In this document: piece by piece, positions 8,584 through 17,161 of the stretch
Layout of the letters: each line of letters opens with the position of its first letter
Position numbering within the stretch: the stretch's first letter is position 1
Source: an uncultured Ruminococcus sp.
GTDB lineage: Bacteria; Bacillota; Clostridia; Oscillospirales; Ruminococcaceae
NCBI RefSeq assembly: GCF_934476685.1
Contig: NZ_CAKSNX010000009.1
Coordinates: 33,573 to 97,572 of the forward strand
Length of the DNA: 64,000 nucleotides
Reading direction: 5' to 3'
Translations under genes and position numbers: made by a program
Notes under the pieces: generated by a model
The model's database searches: none
Seen by the model: only the letters and a program-made list of their open reading frames with translations
Told to the model about the DNA's origin: nothing

Positions 8584-8814
8584 ATGCACCTTGGCTGGAA
8601 TGTTGAAGAAACGGAAGAAAAGCTTCGAGAAAGATTTCCTGATGTCAATGAGGGCGAATTTGTAAGAGTAAATCAGCTTATGGAGAAATGTATTTACGGC
8701 GCAGAAGAGCTGCCTGAATACGAGCTGAGAGTGCTGTGCGCATTCGTTGAAAAGCTTTCTGATTTTAAGCGCAAGTCGCTGACATGGAGAGAAAAATGGA
8801 AATGCGTCATATAA
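8584..8814 (+). CDS. Small hypothetical protein, possibly a C-terminal gene fragment
   Basis: 76 residues, mostly helical and charged (RERFPDVNEGEFVRVNQLME and a second helix ending FVEKLSDFKRK). There is no ribosome site before the ATG and coding-like sequence continues upstream in the same frame for about 11 codons. It resembles the cytoplasmic tail of a larger membrane protein. I consider it most likely the remaining 3' end of a deleted gene. Confidence 0.4.
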   Translation: MHLGWNVEETEEKLRERFPDVNEGEFVRVNQLMEKCIYGAEELPEYELRVLCAFVEKLSDFKRKSLTWREKWKCVI

Positions 8815-8860
8815 GACCGCCTAAAGAAAAACACATAAAAGCATAATATAAATAGTATAG

Positions 8861-8900
8861 AAAAAAAGAAGTCTGAGGATAAACCCAGACTTCTTTTTTT
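8861..8900. terminator. Bidirectional terminator-like hairpin
   Basis: AAGAAGTCTG and CAGACTTCTT pair, flanked by A7 on the left and T7 on the right, so it can serve both strands. Confidence 0.75.
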
Positions 8901-8927
8901 GTAAGCGTAAACAAAATAACTGAACAT

Positions 8928-8961
8928 CAAAAAAATAACCTGTCTGAAACAGACAGGTTAT
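8928..8961 (-). terminator. Terminator of the His/Arg/Gly tRNA cluster
   Basis: ATAACCTGTCTG and CAGACAGGTTAT form a perfect 12-bp stem with a 3-nt loop. On the minus strand it is followed by a T run. It begins a few bases after the tRNA-His 3' end. Confidence 0.85.
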
Positions 8962-8966
8962 CAAAG

Positions 8967-9041
8967 GGTGGGTAGTGGGATTCGAACCCACGGTCTTCAG
9001 GACCACAATCTGACGCGTTAACCAACTACGCTATACCCACC
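8967..9041 (-). tRNA. tRNA-His (GTG)
   Basis: Full cloverleaf: acceptor GTGGGTA/TACCCAC, TA at positions 8-9, GUG anticodon in loop TTGTGGT and TTCGAAT T-loop. Position -1 is G and the discriminator is C, the pair characteristic of tRNA-His. Unlike its neighbours it lacks an encoded CCA (the sequence continues C-T-T). Confidence 0.95.
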
Positions 9042-9049
9042 ATATAAAA

Positions 9050-9094
9050 ATCACTCGCACAATGGGCAGTAAGTAATGTCCATACTGCGAGTGA

Positions 9095-9095
<1 letters not shown>
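9050..9095 (-). repeat. Hairpin in the tRNA-Arg/tRNA-His spacer
   Basis: ATCACTCGCA and TGCGAGTGAT form a 10-bp perfect stem with an inner ATGG/CCAT pairing. Its first base on the minus strand is the terminal A of the tRNA-Arg CCA. Confidence 0.7.
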
Positions 9096-9171
<76 letters not shown>

Positions 9172-9177
9172 ATAAAA

Positions 9178-9197
9178 AATGCACTTAAAAGTGCATT
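9178..9197 (-). repeat. Hairpin abutting the tRNA-Gly CCA
   Basis: AATGCACTT and AAGTGCATT form a 9-bp perfect stem with a 2-nt loop. Its first minus-strand base is the terminal A of the tRNA-Gly CCA. Confidence 0.7.
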
Positions 9198-9270
9198 GGA
9201 GCGGGTGATGAGAATCGAACTCACATGACCAGCTTGGAAGGCTGGGGTTCTACCACTGAACTACACCCGC
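9197..9270 (-). tRNA. tRNA-Gly (TCC)
   Basis: Cloverleaf with acceptor GCGGGTG/CACCCGC, anticodon loop CTTCCAA, TTCGATT T-loop, discriminator T and an encoded CCA. It is the first tRNA of the three-gene minus-strand cluster. Confidence 0.95.
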
Positions 9271-9383
9271 AGGTTACGCTGACTAATAATCTGTATTACC
9301 TCAATCAACGTAATCTATTATAGCATGAAAACACGCTCTTGTCAATACTTTTTTATGATTTTTTTTATTTTGTGAAAATATCA

Positions 9384-10160
9384 CTATTTGTTTTTTCTTC
9401 TTTGTTTCATTTTGTTTACTATGACGTCCTTGAAGAGAAATCCCAGAACGCCCACTACCACAGCAACGATAAGTACGATTATGACCGCCTTGAAATTGCC
9501 GCCTATGACGTTTCCGCCCAGTATGGTAGACATAAGTATGGCAGGAAGTCTGCAAGGCATAACGTAAAGGAAAAAGTCACGCTTGCTTATCTGCGTCAGC
9601 GGAACGATATACGAAATAACGTCCTTTGGTATTCCTGGGATAAGATAAAGTATCATAAGTATGACCGTAAGCTTTTTCTCATCGTGCAGAAATTTATATT
9701 TCGACAGATATTTTTCGTCGATAAAAGCTTCGACCACAGGTCTGCCGAACTTGTTTACCAGCAGGAATATGCAGAGCGTTCCAAGCATAGTCCCCGCAAA
9801 GGAGAGCAATGCTCCGAAGAACCAGCCGAACAGCACTCCGCCTACTATCTGTATAGGCGGTATTACGGCTATGACCACCTGCAAAGCCTGTATCACTGTA
9901 AATATCAGCACGCCCACGATACCGTTGTAGTGGGAAAGCTTTTCCTGAAGCGCAAGCATACCGTCCTCTGAATTGAGCGCCTTTACAAGAGGTATAGACG
10001 CAAAGGTGGCTATTGCAAGCACCGCAAGGAAAGCGCATATGCTGATTATCTGTACACGCTTTTTGTTTGCTATCTTCCGCCGCTCTTCCTTGCTTTTCAG
10101 CAGATGATTTTTTGTTGTGTTGTTTTCGTTTGTGTCATTTGTTTTGTTGATCTCGTCCAT
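9384..10160 (-). CDS. TVP38/TMEM64 (VTT domain) membrane protein
   Basis: 258 residues. A charged, Asn/Lys-rich cytoplasmic N-terminus (1-36) is followed by a TM at 37-58 and the VTT domain at about 75-235. The domain shows its re-entrant loops: a Gly/Pro-rich GGVLFGWFFGALLSFAG segment and the conserved LIPGIPKDVISY motif. Members of this family (DedA relatives) are linked to lipid scrambling or transport; the substrate here is unknown. It is the last gene of a minus-strand group, 29 bp after the preceding membrane-protein gene. The C-terminus is basic (KMKQRRKNK). Confidence 0.85.
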   Translation of the reverse strand: MDEINKTNDTNENNTTKNHLLKSKEERRKIANKKRVQIISICAFLAVLAIATFASIPLVKALNSEDGMLALQEKLSHYNGIVGVLIFTVIQALQVVIAVIPPIQIVGGVLFGWFFGALLSFAGTMLGTLCIFLLVNKFGRPVVEAFIDEKYLSKYKFLHDEKKLTVILMILYLIPGIPKDVISYIVPLTQISKRDFFLYVMPCRLPAILMSTILGGNVIGGNFKAVIIVLIVAVVVGVLGFLFKDVIVNKMKQRRKNK

Positions 10161-10189
10161 TTTTATTACCTGCCTCAGTTTTGATCTTT

Positions 10190-10768
10190 TTATTTTCTGC
10201 GCAGTATCTTTTTTCTAAACCAGTTTATGTACAGGCTTATAAGCTGAGTTAATGCATAATCGTAAATAAGGAAAAACACATTTGCCGCCGCCCAAAGCAC
10301 TAAAACTGCATACTTCCCGAACATTCCCATACCCTCCAGCATATCCACAGATGTGAAAATGTACTGGAAAGCGAGGAAGAAGAGTACAGCCGCAGCGTTG
10401 AACACAGCGAATTTCAATATGTATATCAGAGCCTTGTTTTTCATACGCTCAAGGCTGAATTTCAGTATAGGGTAATATCCCATAAACAGTATGAACAGCA
10501 GAGTAGCCTCAAAATTCGGCGTTACGAATATGCACAGCAGGCTTACCGCCGCATAGGTAGCTATCGCCCACTTTTTATTCGCCTCTACTATCATTACCAC
10601 CATAAGAAAGCCTGCAAAGGTCGGTATAGTGTAATCCAGCATAGGCAGAAAACCGCTGGAGAACATCAGCAGCAGACATACCGCCGAACATATCCCTCCC
10701 AGCGCCACACGGAATGCGAGAGAGCCTGATTTTCTGCTGCCGTCATTTATCTTATCGTATTCTGACAT
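10190..10768 (-). CDS. Hypothetical polytopic membrane protein
   Basis: 193 residues from the chosen ATG at 10768 (MSEYDKIND). The frame stays open to 10810, which would overlap the J-domain gene. About five TM segments are visible, with a basic C-terminus (FRKKILRRK). The arrangement resembles ECF S components or YybS-like proteins, but I cannot assign a family. It begins 8 bp after the stop of the J-domain gene, so translational coupling is likely and no clear ribosome site is visible. Function unknown. Confidence 0.7.
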   Translation of the reverse strand: MSEYDKINDGSRKSGSLAFRVALGGICSAVCLLLMFSSGFLPMLDYTIPTFAGFLMVVMIVEANKKWAIATYAAVSLLCIFVTPNFEATLLFILFMGYYPILKFSLERMKNKALIYILKFAVFNAAAVLFFLAFQYIFTSVDMLEGMGMFGKYAVLVLWAAANVFFLIYDYALTQLISLYINWFRKKILRRK

Positions 10769-10776
10769 AGTATCGT

Positions 10777-11448
10777 TTAACAGCATGGTATAAGGTCGCC
10801 GCCCATACATTCACAGCAGCAGTCAGCACATATAAGGTTTGAGCAGCAGTTGCAGGCTGTGTCCATATCCGATCTTCCGCCTGCACCCATAGGGTTTCCG
10901 TTCATATATCCGCTGCGCTGTCTGTTCATCTGATTCATAGCCTGTGCATATTCCATATTTGACGGGTTTCTCTGATATGCCTGTGCAAAGTGTGTGTAAG
11001 CGTCGTTTAGCCAGCCTCTTTTATAGCATACCGAACCCATAAGGAAGAACCATTCAGCGTCACGCATTGAGTTCGGCACGTCTGAAAGTATCTGTTCTGC
11101 CTGAGTTATGCTGCCCGACTGAATAAGCTGACGTACTCTTGCTGCATCAAAAGCGGAGGAATATCCGCTGCCTGAGCCGTCCTGAGAGTATCCGCCGGAA
11201 CTTCCGCCGTAGCCGTAGCTGTATGAGCTAGAGCCTCCGAAAGAGCCTGCCGAGCCGCTGCGCCTTGCGGTCATTATCTGATCGTAGGCTGTGTTGACCT
11301 CAGTCATTTTCTCTGCGGCAACATCTGCAAGATCTGAGTCCTGATAGCGGTCGGGGTGATATTTTTTTACAAGCTCCTTATAAGCCTTTTTTATCTCATC
11401 ATCGCTTGCATTAGGACTTACGCCCAGTACCTTGTATGGATCGTTCAT
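10777..11448 (-). CDS. J-domain (DnaJ-like) protein with Cys-rich C-terminus
   Basis: 223 residues. An N-terminal J domain (about 3-65) has the HPD motif ([10 protein letters not shown]), the site that stimulates DnaK. A Gly/Ser/Tyr-rich linker follows (70-105), then TPR-like helices (110-170), and a tail with about ten cysteines in CC and CxxC pairs. It lacks the central DnaJ zinc domain and the substrate-binding domains, so it is a specialised co-chaperone and not DnaJ itself. Its ATG overlaps the stop of the upstream DUF5685-like gene (TAATG). The cysteine tail may bind metal or be lipidated; that is inference. Confidence 0.85.
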   Translation of the reverse strand: MNDPYKVLGVSPNASDDEIKKAYKELVKKYHPDRYQDSDLADVAAEKMTEVNTAYDQIMTARRSGSAGSFGGSSSYSYGYGGSSGGYSQDGSGSGYSSAFDAARVRQLIQSGSITQAEQILSDVPNSMRDAEWFFLMGSVCYKRGWLNDAYTHFAQAYQRNPSNMEYAQAMNQMNRQRSGYMNGNPMGAGGRSDMDTACNCCSNLICADCCCECMGGDLIPCC

Positions 11449-12371
11449 TAACTGTGTTTCCTTTCGTCTGATTGATTTTTATGTTTGTGTCCTGCATTTT
11501 GTTTTACATTGGAGTAAGTATTTTTCAGACCGAGATAAATAATATTGTCCAGTATATCTCTGTATCTTTTAAGGTCAAGCTTTACATATATCTCCGCCAG
11601 CTCGCCCAGCGTGAAATTTATGCTGTCATCGGCGAAAGCTTTTATATCATCAAGCATATTCTGTGGGATATTTTCACTTTTGCAGTCTTTCCCGTTCTGT
11701 GAGAATTTATACAGCAGGGGATTGTATCCGCCCTGCTTGTGGTCGTCATAAAGATCGTCAAGCGCATCGGTGATGTAAATATATCTTCCCAGCAGATAAC
11801 CGAAACATTCCAGCAGATCTCTTTGTTCATCATTTACCGCTATCATTCCGAAAACGGCTTTCATCATCATTGCCGTCGGCTCACAAGCCTGATCTATGCC
11901 TGCGCATTTTTCCTTTTCGATCTTATTCTGAAGAGCCATTGCATCTTCGATCTTCGGCGCAAGCTCAGGATAAAGCTTTGCCGCCTGCTTGTAAGGCTTT
12001 TTAAAAAACGGTATCACAGAATAAGCGAGAAGTCTGCTTTTGATATCCCTGTCGGCAATATCGTCTTTCAGCTTATGATATGTAAGTATCACCGCCGCAG
12101 CGGAGGATCGCCCCATATCATTTTTGCAGGTAGCACACATGGACTTTTTATGCGGGTGAGCAATGCACCTTTCCATCTGAGCATCAAGCTTTTTGTCATG
12201 GACGGAGAGATCCATAAGTGCAAGAAACGTAAAATCATAGCTCAGCGTAAACCTTGTGAAAAATCCGTACCGCCTGTCCATATCTTTGCATAGTCCGCAG
12301 TAGACAGCCTTGTAAATATCATATTCAAAAACTCTCATATACGGCTTGAAGGCTCTGACGTAACCGAACAT
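11448..12371 (-). CDS. DUF5685-like protein (all-helical, isoprenoid-synthase-like Asp motif)
   Basis: 307 residues, mostly helical. The start ([21 protein letters not shown]) and a CGLC motif near residue 30 are typical of DUF5685. A further CxxC (CATC) lies near 80. An Asp-rich stretch [17 protein letters not shown] at about 200-216 recalls the DDxxD metal site of trans-isoprenoid synthases, but the second Asp motif is not obvious. It heads the minus-strand group with a J-domain gene directly coupled. An AGGAG site lies before the ATG. Biochemical role unknown. Confidence 0.75.
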   Translation of the reverse strand: MFGYVRAFKPYMRVFEYDIYKAVYCGLCKDMDRRYGFFTRFTLSYDFTFLALMDLSVHDKKLDAQMERCIAHPHKKSMCATCKNDMGRSSAAAVILTYHKLKDDIADRDIKSRLLAYSVIPFFKKPYKQAAKLYPELAPKIEDAMALQNKIEKEKCAGIDQACEPTAMMMKAVFGMIAVNDEQRDLLECFGYLLGRYIYITDALDDLYDDHKQGGYNPLLYKFSQNGKDCKSENIPQNMLDDIKAFADDSINFTLGELAEIYVKLDLKRYRDILDNIIYLGLKNTYSNVKQNAGHKHKNQSDERKHS

Positions 12372-12524
12372 ACAAACTCCTTTTAGTATTTATAATAGTA
12401 TATCCCATATTTGTGTATATTTCGTGATAATATTGACATTATACAACTTTTTAAGCCTGTTTGTCAATGATATTAAGAAATTCTTATGTTTATGATCGGC
12501 ATTTCAGCCGCAGAATATTCTCTT

Positions 12525-12561
12525 TTAAAATAAAAAGGTGCAGGCATAAAGTCTGCACCTT
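12525..12561 (-). terminator. Terminator of the L,D-transpeptidase gene
   Basis: AAGGTGCAG and CTGCACCTT pair; on the minus strand TTTTTATTTT follows. Confidence 0.85.
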
Positions 12562-12572
12562 GAATTTATCTT

Positions 12573-14087
12573 TTAGTAGTACATTACAACAGGAGTGCCA
12601 AGCTCAACGTTATCATAAATGTACTTTGCTCCGTCATACGGCATATTTATGCAGCCGTGAGAGCCGTTCCATTTGTATATCGAGCCGCCAAATGCTCCGT
12701 TTCTCCATACTGAATCGTGAAGTCCTATTCCGCAAAGGGAAACATTGTTCCAGAAGTTGCAGGTAACGTCCCACTTGTCGCCGTCTGCATTTGAATCCTT
12801 CATACGGTAGTTTGTGTCCTTTGCCCAAAGCTTATATACACCCGGCAGGGTAGTTCTTGCGGCAGATGTGGTCTGTCCCGAAACTATATAGCAGTCATAT
12901 TCAAGCTTGCCCTTCTTGTAATACCAAAGCTCCTGATTTGAAAGGTCTATCTCGATATATGTGTTGCCGATATCATCGTCCTTTGATCTTGCAGACTCAA
13001 CGCCTGTGAAATCATAATAGCCTGTGCTGTAATATATCGGATCGACCGAGGCAACGGACTCGCCCTCTTCGAGCATTTCCACAAGTGCGTCCCTGGTCTT
13101 TTCCTTATCTATCCACCAACCGTATTTTGCGTCCGTACTTGTTGGAACGGTTATCTTGCCCTGCAAAGTAGCCTTAAACTTTCTTTCGGTGTCATATGTA
13201 TCATACTTCTTTGCAAGCTTTTCAACATATTCCATTGCCTTGTCCTCGTCAACCTTGTAGTTGCCCTCATCGTCAACATCAAGTATTTTCAGCAGTTCCT
13301 TGCCTGTAAGGGTTTCGGTGGTGTAGTCAAAGTCATATGTGATAGACATATCAAAGACCTTGTTCCTTGCGTCGCACTGCTCCTTGTAATCGTCTGACGT
13401 TACCTCGGGCTGAGTGTATACACCTGAGTCGGCAGTCAGCGCAACATCAAACTCACCGTTGCTCAGCGCAGTTTCCGCAAGGTATATGAGCTGATCCATA
13501 TCCGTTACTTTGTTGCCCTGAACTTCCTTATTTATAACATATCCGTCATCAGTAAGTTCAAGGGTAGCGTCTGCGGTTTCTGTATCGCCCCATTTTGCAT
13601 CTTTAAGCAGCTTTTCCAGCTTGTCGGAATCGTATGTTGCGTTTTCGGTGTAAGTATATTCGCTCTTGCTTATAAGCCCTGAGAACCAGGATGAATGTTT
13701 TACCTGTCCGAGAAGCTTTTTCACTTCGTCCTTAGAGTTTCTCTTATAATCAAAATCTGCTGTGCTTATGTCTATCTGCTTTCCGTCAACAGTTGTGAAA
13801 CTGAGTTTTTTCGGTGTAACGTCCGCACCTGTTTTCTTGCAGGCTTCTTCATAGTCAAGTCCGCTGACGTTTACTCCGTTGATATAGGTGTCGGCAAGGA
13901 ACTTGCCGCTGTAATAAGCTCTTCCCACACAATATGCTCCGCCGATAGTTACGACGAAAGCTCCCAGAATTGCGCCGCAGAGAATGCCTGTGTTATTGTG
14001 CAGCTTCTTCTTTTTCTTTCTTGAAGCGGGCTTTTTTGCTGAATGGCTTGCAGGCTTCGGGGCAAGTCGGGTCTTATTTTCGCTCAT
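12573..14087 (-). CDS. L,D-transpeptidase with peptidoglycan-binding repeats (YkuD type)
   Basis: 504 residues. A basic N-terminus (KKPASRKKKKK) and one TM (about 33-55) anchor it as a type II membrane protein. Two PG_binding_4-like domains cover about 60-340. The C-terminal YkuD domain (about 375-500) holds the catalytic motif HGCINMP with Cys in SHGCINM and upstream His in GIGLHDS. These enzymes make 3-3 cross-links in peptidoglycan outside the membrane and resist most beta-lactams. The open frame extends 17 codons upstream, but the ATG at 14087 has a GGAAAGGA site. It is transcribed alone, divergently from a beta-lactamase-fold lipoprotein. Confidence 0.93.
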   Translation of the reverse strand: MSENKTRLAPKPASHSAKKPASRKKKKKLHNNTGILCGAILGAFVVTIGGAYCVGRAYYSGKFLADTYINGVNVSGLDYEEACKKTGADVTPKKLSFTTVDGKQIDISTADFDYKRNSKDEVKKLLGQVKHSSWFSGLISKSEYTYTENATYDSDKLEKLLKDAKWGDTETADATLELTDDGYVINKEVQGNKVTDMDQLIYLAETALSNGEFDVALTADSGVYTQPEVTSDDYKEQCDARNKVFDMSITYDFDYTTETLTGKELLKILDVDDEGNYKVDEDKAMEYVEKLAKKYDTYDTERKFKATLQGKITVPTSTDAKYGWWIDKEKTRDALVEMLEEGESVASVDPIYYSTGYYDFTGVESARSKDDDIGNTYIEIDLSNQELWYYKKGKLEYDCYIVSGQTTSAARTTLPGVYKLWAKDTNYRMKDSNADGDKWDVTCNFWNNVSLCGIGLHDSVWRNGAFGGSIYKWNGSHGCINMPYDGAKYIYDNVELGTPVVMYY

Positions 14088-14314
14088 TGAAATTATCCTT
14101 TCCTTAAATCTAAAAAACAAAAAAATCGGCATTATCAAATTATTGCCTGTAAAAACTATTATAGCACGAACACACCGAATTTGTCTATACCGTTTAAGAC
14201 ATTTTTCTTCAAAAAAATCAACAAATTTCTATCCAAAAAACTACCCTGCTGCTGTTGACTTTTTTATAATGTGCCGTATATTAAAATTTGAAACTAAACG
14301 GTATGCTATACCTC

Positions 14315-14343
14315 TTGACTTTAAAGTTAAAATGTGTTATCAT
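14315..14343 (+). promoter_or_regulatory. Probable promoter of the serine-hydrolase lipoprotein gene
   Basis: TTGACT at 14315-14320 and TATCAT at 14338-14343 are 17 nt apart. The transcript would have a leader of about 145 nt with a small AACCG/CGGTT hairpin near 14417. The remaining 14088-14494 region holds a minus-strand TATAAT (14158-14163) for the L,D-transpeptidase and no gene. Confidence 0.55.
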
Positions 14344-14494
14344 TATGAGGAATATAAAAGAGATAAATTATGTGTAAGTAAGGGACTTCAAACGAAAATT
14401 ATCTATCAGCATAAAACCGTACAGCGGTTAGGCAGTTGGTTCTCGGTAACGATTACATAGCTTTTGACCTAAATAGTTTTCGTGAGGTCTTATT

Positions 14495-15553
14495 ATGAAA
14501 AAACATATTATGGCTGCTGCTTTCAGCGTAGTTTTTGCAGCGGCTGCATTTTCCGGCTGCGGCACTAAGGCCGATAGCAGCGCAGAAAAGTCATCGTCAG
14601 CGGATAGTTCAGATGTTTCTCAGATCCAGTCTGAGCCGACTCCTGAGCAGGAGCGTGAAGATGGTATCGAGTCGGGAAAATACGATCCCGTTCAGGTGAA
14701 TGATGAGGTCGAAAGTTCGGTCGAGGCAGGAAAGACAGAGCCTGCGTCACCAAGCGGCTATTACAGCTTCACATGGTCGGATTTCGGCGACGTATATTCA
14801 AATGAGGAGCTGGAGGATTGCTTTGACAGACTTCAGAAGATATGTTCGGAGTCATATTTTGATCTGGCTTTCTCTTATAAGAACATAAACACAGGTGCGT
14901 ATGTGGGATATAATCAGTATACTGATTATATGACCTGCAGCACCATAAAAGCGCCTTATGTAAAGTCTATACTGCAAAACGGCATTGATCTGTCGGAGAT
15001 CATCACAAGAAATTATATCTGGCCTGGTGATGACGGAACTGTGGCGCTTGCCCCTTACGGCACAACGTATACAGCAAAGCAGCTTATAGAGTATACCATA
15101 CTTGAATCGGATAATACGGCGTATTATCTGCTTTTCAATAATTATGGCTATTCCACATACAACAGCAATCAGTATCAGCTGGGTTCAAGCGTCCTGCTCG
15201 GCGACAGCTGGATATTTACATACTGCACTTCTGACGAGATGATGTATAACTTTGAGGACATATATCATTTCGGTGAGGAGAATAAAACGGGGGCATGGCT
15301 CATCGACCTGCTTTCGGATACGGACGTAAATATGCAGATCGGACAGGCTCTCGGCGGAAAATACAAGGTCGCACAGAAGTACGGCTCAGAGTTCAATGAG
15401 ATCGTGTTCAACGACTGCGCAATAGTTTATGCAGATTCACCTTTCGTGCTGAGTATTTTTACAAATCAGATGCCCGAAACGGAGGAAAGCTGCAAGGTGT
15501 TCAAGGATCTTGCTGTGGTGTTTGACGATATAAATACGCTGCTGGCAGAATAG
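14495..15553 (+). CDS. Lipoprotein with class A beta-lactamase / D-Ala-peptidase-like fold
   Basis: 352 residues. A signal peptide with lipobox (FSGCG, Cys22) is followed by a Ser/Glu-rich linker to about residue 85. The domain then shows the serine penicillin-recognising motifs: SxxK as STIK (CSTIKAPY), SDN as ESDNTAYY, and a KxG triad position (QKYGSEF). It is a surface serine hydrolase acting on peptidoglycan or beta-lactams; the divergent third motif argues against calling it a true beta-lactamase. Its divergent neighbour is the L,D-transpeptidase, which suggests a shared cell-wall role. Confidence 0.8.
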   Translation: MKKHIMAAAFSVVFAAAAFSGCGTKADSSAEKSSSADSSDVSQIQSEPTPEQEREDGIESGKYDPVQVNDEVESSVEAGKTEPASPSGYYSFTWSDFGDVYSNEELEDCFDRLQKICSESYFDLAFSYKNINTGAYVGYNQYTDYMTCSTIKAPYVKSILQNGIDLSEIITRNYIWPGDDGTVALAPYGTTYTAKQLIEYTILESDNTAYYLLFNNYGYSTYNSNQYQLGSSVLLGDSWIFTYCTSDEMMYNFEDIYHFGEENKTGAWLIDLLSDTDVNMQIGQALGGKYKVAQKYGSEFNEIVFNDCAIVYADSPFVLSIFTNQMPETEESCKVFKDLAVVFDDINTLLAE

Positions 15554-15598
15554 ATATCAGAAAGTATCAAATAAAATTCAAAATACAGGAGGAAAATT

Positions 15599-17050
15599 AT
15601 GAGCGATTACAAGGCATATTCCGTACATATGGGAAAGGCAAAGTGCGCAGTTGATCTGGGCGACGGTTCTGAAAGAGGAGAGTATGTAAATCAGGATTAT
15701 ATTCTCAACAAGCTCGGCAGACCGCACAGAAGCATCAGCCTTATGTACTGCTACTATCCGCTGGACGAGCAGTTCCCGGGAAGAATTTCCGAGGTAATGA
15801 AGGACGCTGAGGTGTCTTTTCAGTGGGATTATCCATATGACGATTATTTCACATACAAGGGCGGTCTTGAGGGAAATACTCTCGGCGAGCCATTCAATTA
15901 TATGAGAGATGTAAGACGTCACGGACAGGACGTTACACTTACACTTACAGTTGATCCTAACGTTTCTGACGAGCAGCTTATCGCTATCGCAAAGGACCTC
16001 AGACCTTTCGGAAGAATGTTCCTAAGAATAAATCACGAGGCAACAGGCGACTGGTTCTCATTCACAAAGAGAACAGGTGACGCAGGCTATCAGGGCGTTG
16101 CAGATTTCTATGTGCGTTTCCATAAGATCATAAAGGAGTATGCTCCGAACGTTCAGACAGTTCTCTGTATCGGCGGTATCGAAGATCCTAACGCAACAGA
16201 GATCATTATGGAGAAGGAGTTCTCCGAGGCTGTAAAGGAAACTGATGTATGGAGCGTTGATAAGTATATGGCTCTTCACTGGGGCTGGCCTTATGACGTT
16301 GCACTTAAGGATTCTCCTAACAAGTCTTTCAAGAGAGATACTGTTGAAAACACATATAAGCTCACAAAGATGTCATATAACAGATTTAAGGAGATCAACG
16401 GCGGCGAGTCAAAGCCTATGGTAATGAGCGAATTCAATGCTGACGGCGACGTTACAGGTGCTTACGATCAGGCTGTAATGGTAAAGGAATTCTGCGATAT
16501 GCTCAAAAACGATCCTGAAGAGTGGTTCTCAGGCTTTACTTTCTATCAGTTCAGGGACAGAGGACGTCTTGGACTGGAGATCGAAGATCCTAACTATGCT
16601 GACTGCGGTATCGAGCAGCCTGTTATGCAGACTTATAAGGAGATCATTCACGATGACTTCTTCAAGCCTTCAATGACAAAGGGCGAAGAGCTTTCATTCC
16701 CTGTAAAGCTCAGATGGGGCGGCGCAGAGGACGCAGAGGGTATAGAGATCCCTATCCACTTTGAGAAGAACCCGCACTTCTGCGAGGTAACTTTTGACGA
16801 TGATTCAAATATCATGATGGAGATAAACGGCAAGTGGTTCTATAAGTCACCTAAGGCAAGAACTATCGACCTTATGGCTGCTTTCTTTGAAAAGCCGCTG
16901 ACAGGCGAGGCTGACCTTACACTCAGACTTTTCGCACCTCCTGCAAGCGGTGAGAACGATCTTTCAGCTGAGGACGGTCTTATGAACAGCTATGCAACTA
17001 TTGAAAAGCTCCCTGCTATCAGAGTTGAATTTGAACCTGTTGAAAAGTAA
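15599..17050 (+). CDS. GH26-like intracellular glycoside hydrolase-type protein
   Basis: 483 residues, no signal peptide and no TM. The TIM-barrel part (about 40-360) contains FLRINHEATGDWFSF, close to the acid/base motif of GH26 mannanases (HEMNGDWFW), and a second Glu in VMSEFNADG that could be the nucleophile. A beta-rich C-terminal domain follows (about 370-480). Codon use is as biased as that of fba, so it is probably abundant. It starts 45 bp after the beta-lactamase-fold gene with a strong AGGAGG site. The substrate is unknown, and a non-hydrolytic or storage-polysaccharide role is possible. Confidence 0.65.
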   Translation: MSDYKAYSVHMGKAKCAVDLGDGSERGEYVNQDYILNKLGRPHRSISLMYCYYPLDEQFPGRISEVMKDAEVSFQWDYPYDDYFTYKGGLEGNTLGEPFNYMRDVRRHGQDVTLTLTVDPNVSDEQLIAIAKDLRPFGRMFLRINHEATGDWFSFTKRTGDAGYQGVADFYVRFHKIIKEYAPNVQTVLCIGGIEDPNATEIIMEKEFSEAVKETDVWSVDKYMALHWGWPYDVALKDSPNKSFKRDTVENTYKLTKMSYNRFKEINGGESKPMVMSEFNADGDVTGAYDQAVMVKEFCDMLKNDPEEWFSGFTFYQFRDRGRLGLEIEDPNYADCGIEQPVMQTYKEIIHDDFFKPSMTKGEELSFPVKLRWGGAEDAEGIEIPIHFEKNPHFCEVTFDDDSNIMMEINGKWFYKSPKARTIDLMAAFFEKPLTGEADLTLRLFAPPASGENDLSAEDGLMNSYATIEKLPAIRVEFEPVEK

Positions 17051-17110
17051 CGGCATATAATTATATCAGCGGGGAAAAATAATAAATAATAACAATTATG
17101 ATTTGTATTT

Positions 17111-17140
17111 TTAAGAGGACAGCAGCTGTTGTCCTCTTAA
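17111..17140. repeat. Perfect 11-bp inverted repeat
   Basis: TTAAGAGGACA and TGTCCTCTTAA flank an 8-nt centre. There is no T run. It lies about 60 bp after the GH26-like gene and just before the CDF ribosome site, so it could be a weak terminator, an operator or a leader hairpin. Confidence 0.6.
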
Positions 17141-17161
17141 ACTGTTTATGGGGTGATAGTT

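Noticed and set aside
12461..12766. 101-residue plus-strand ORF
   Set aside because: It is the antisense of the L,D-transpeptidase 3' end and includes its terminator.
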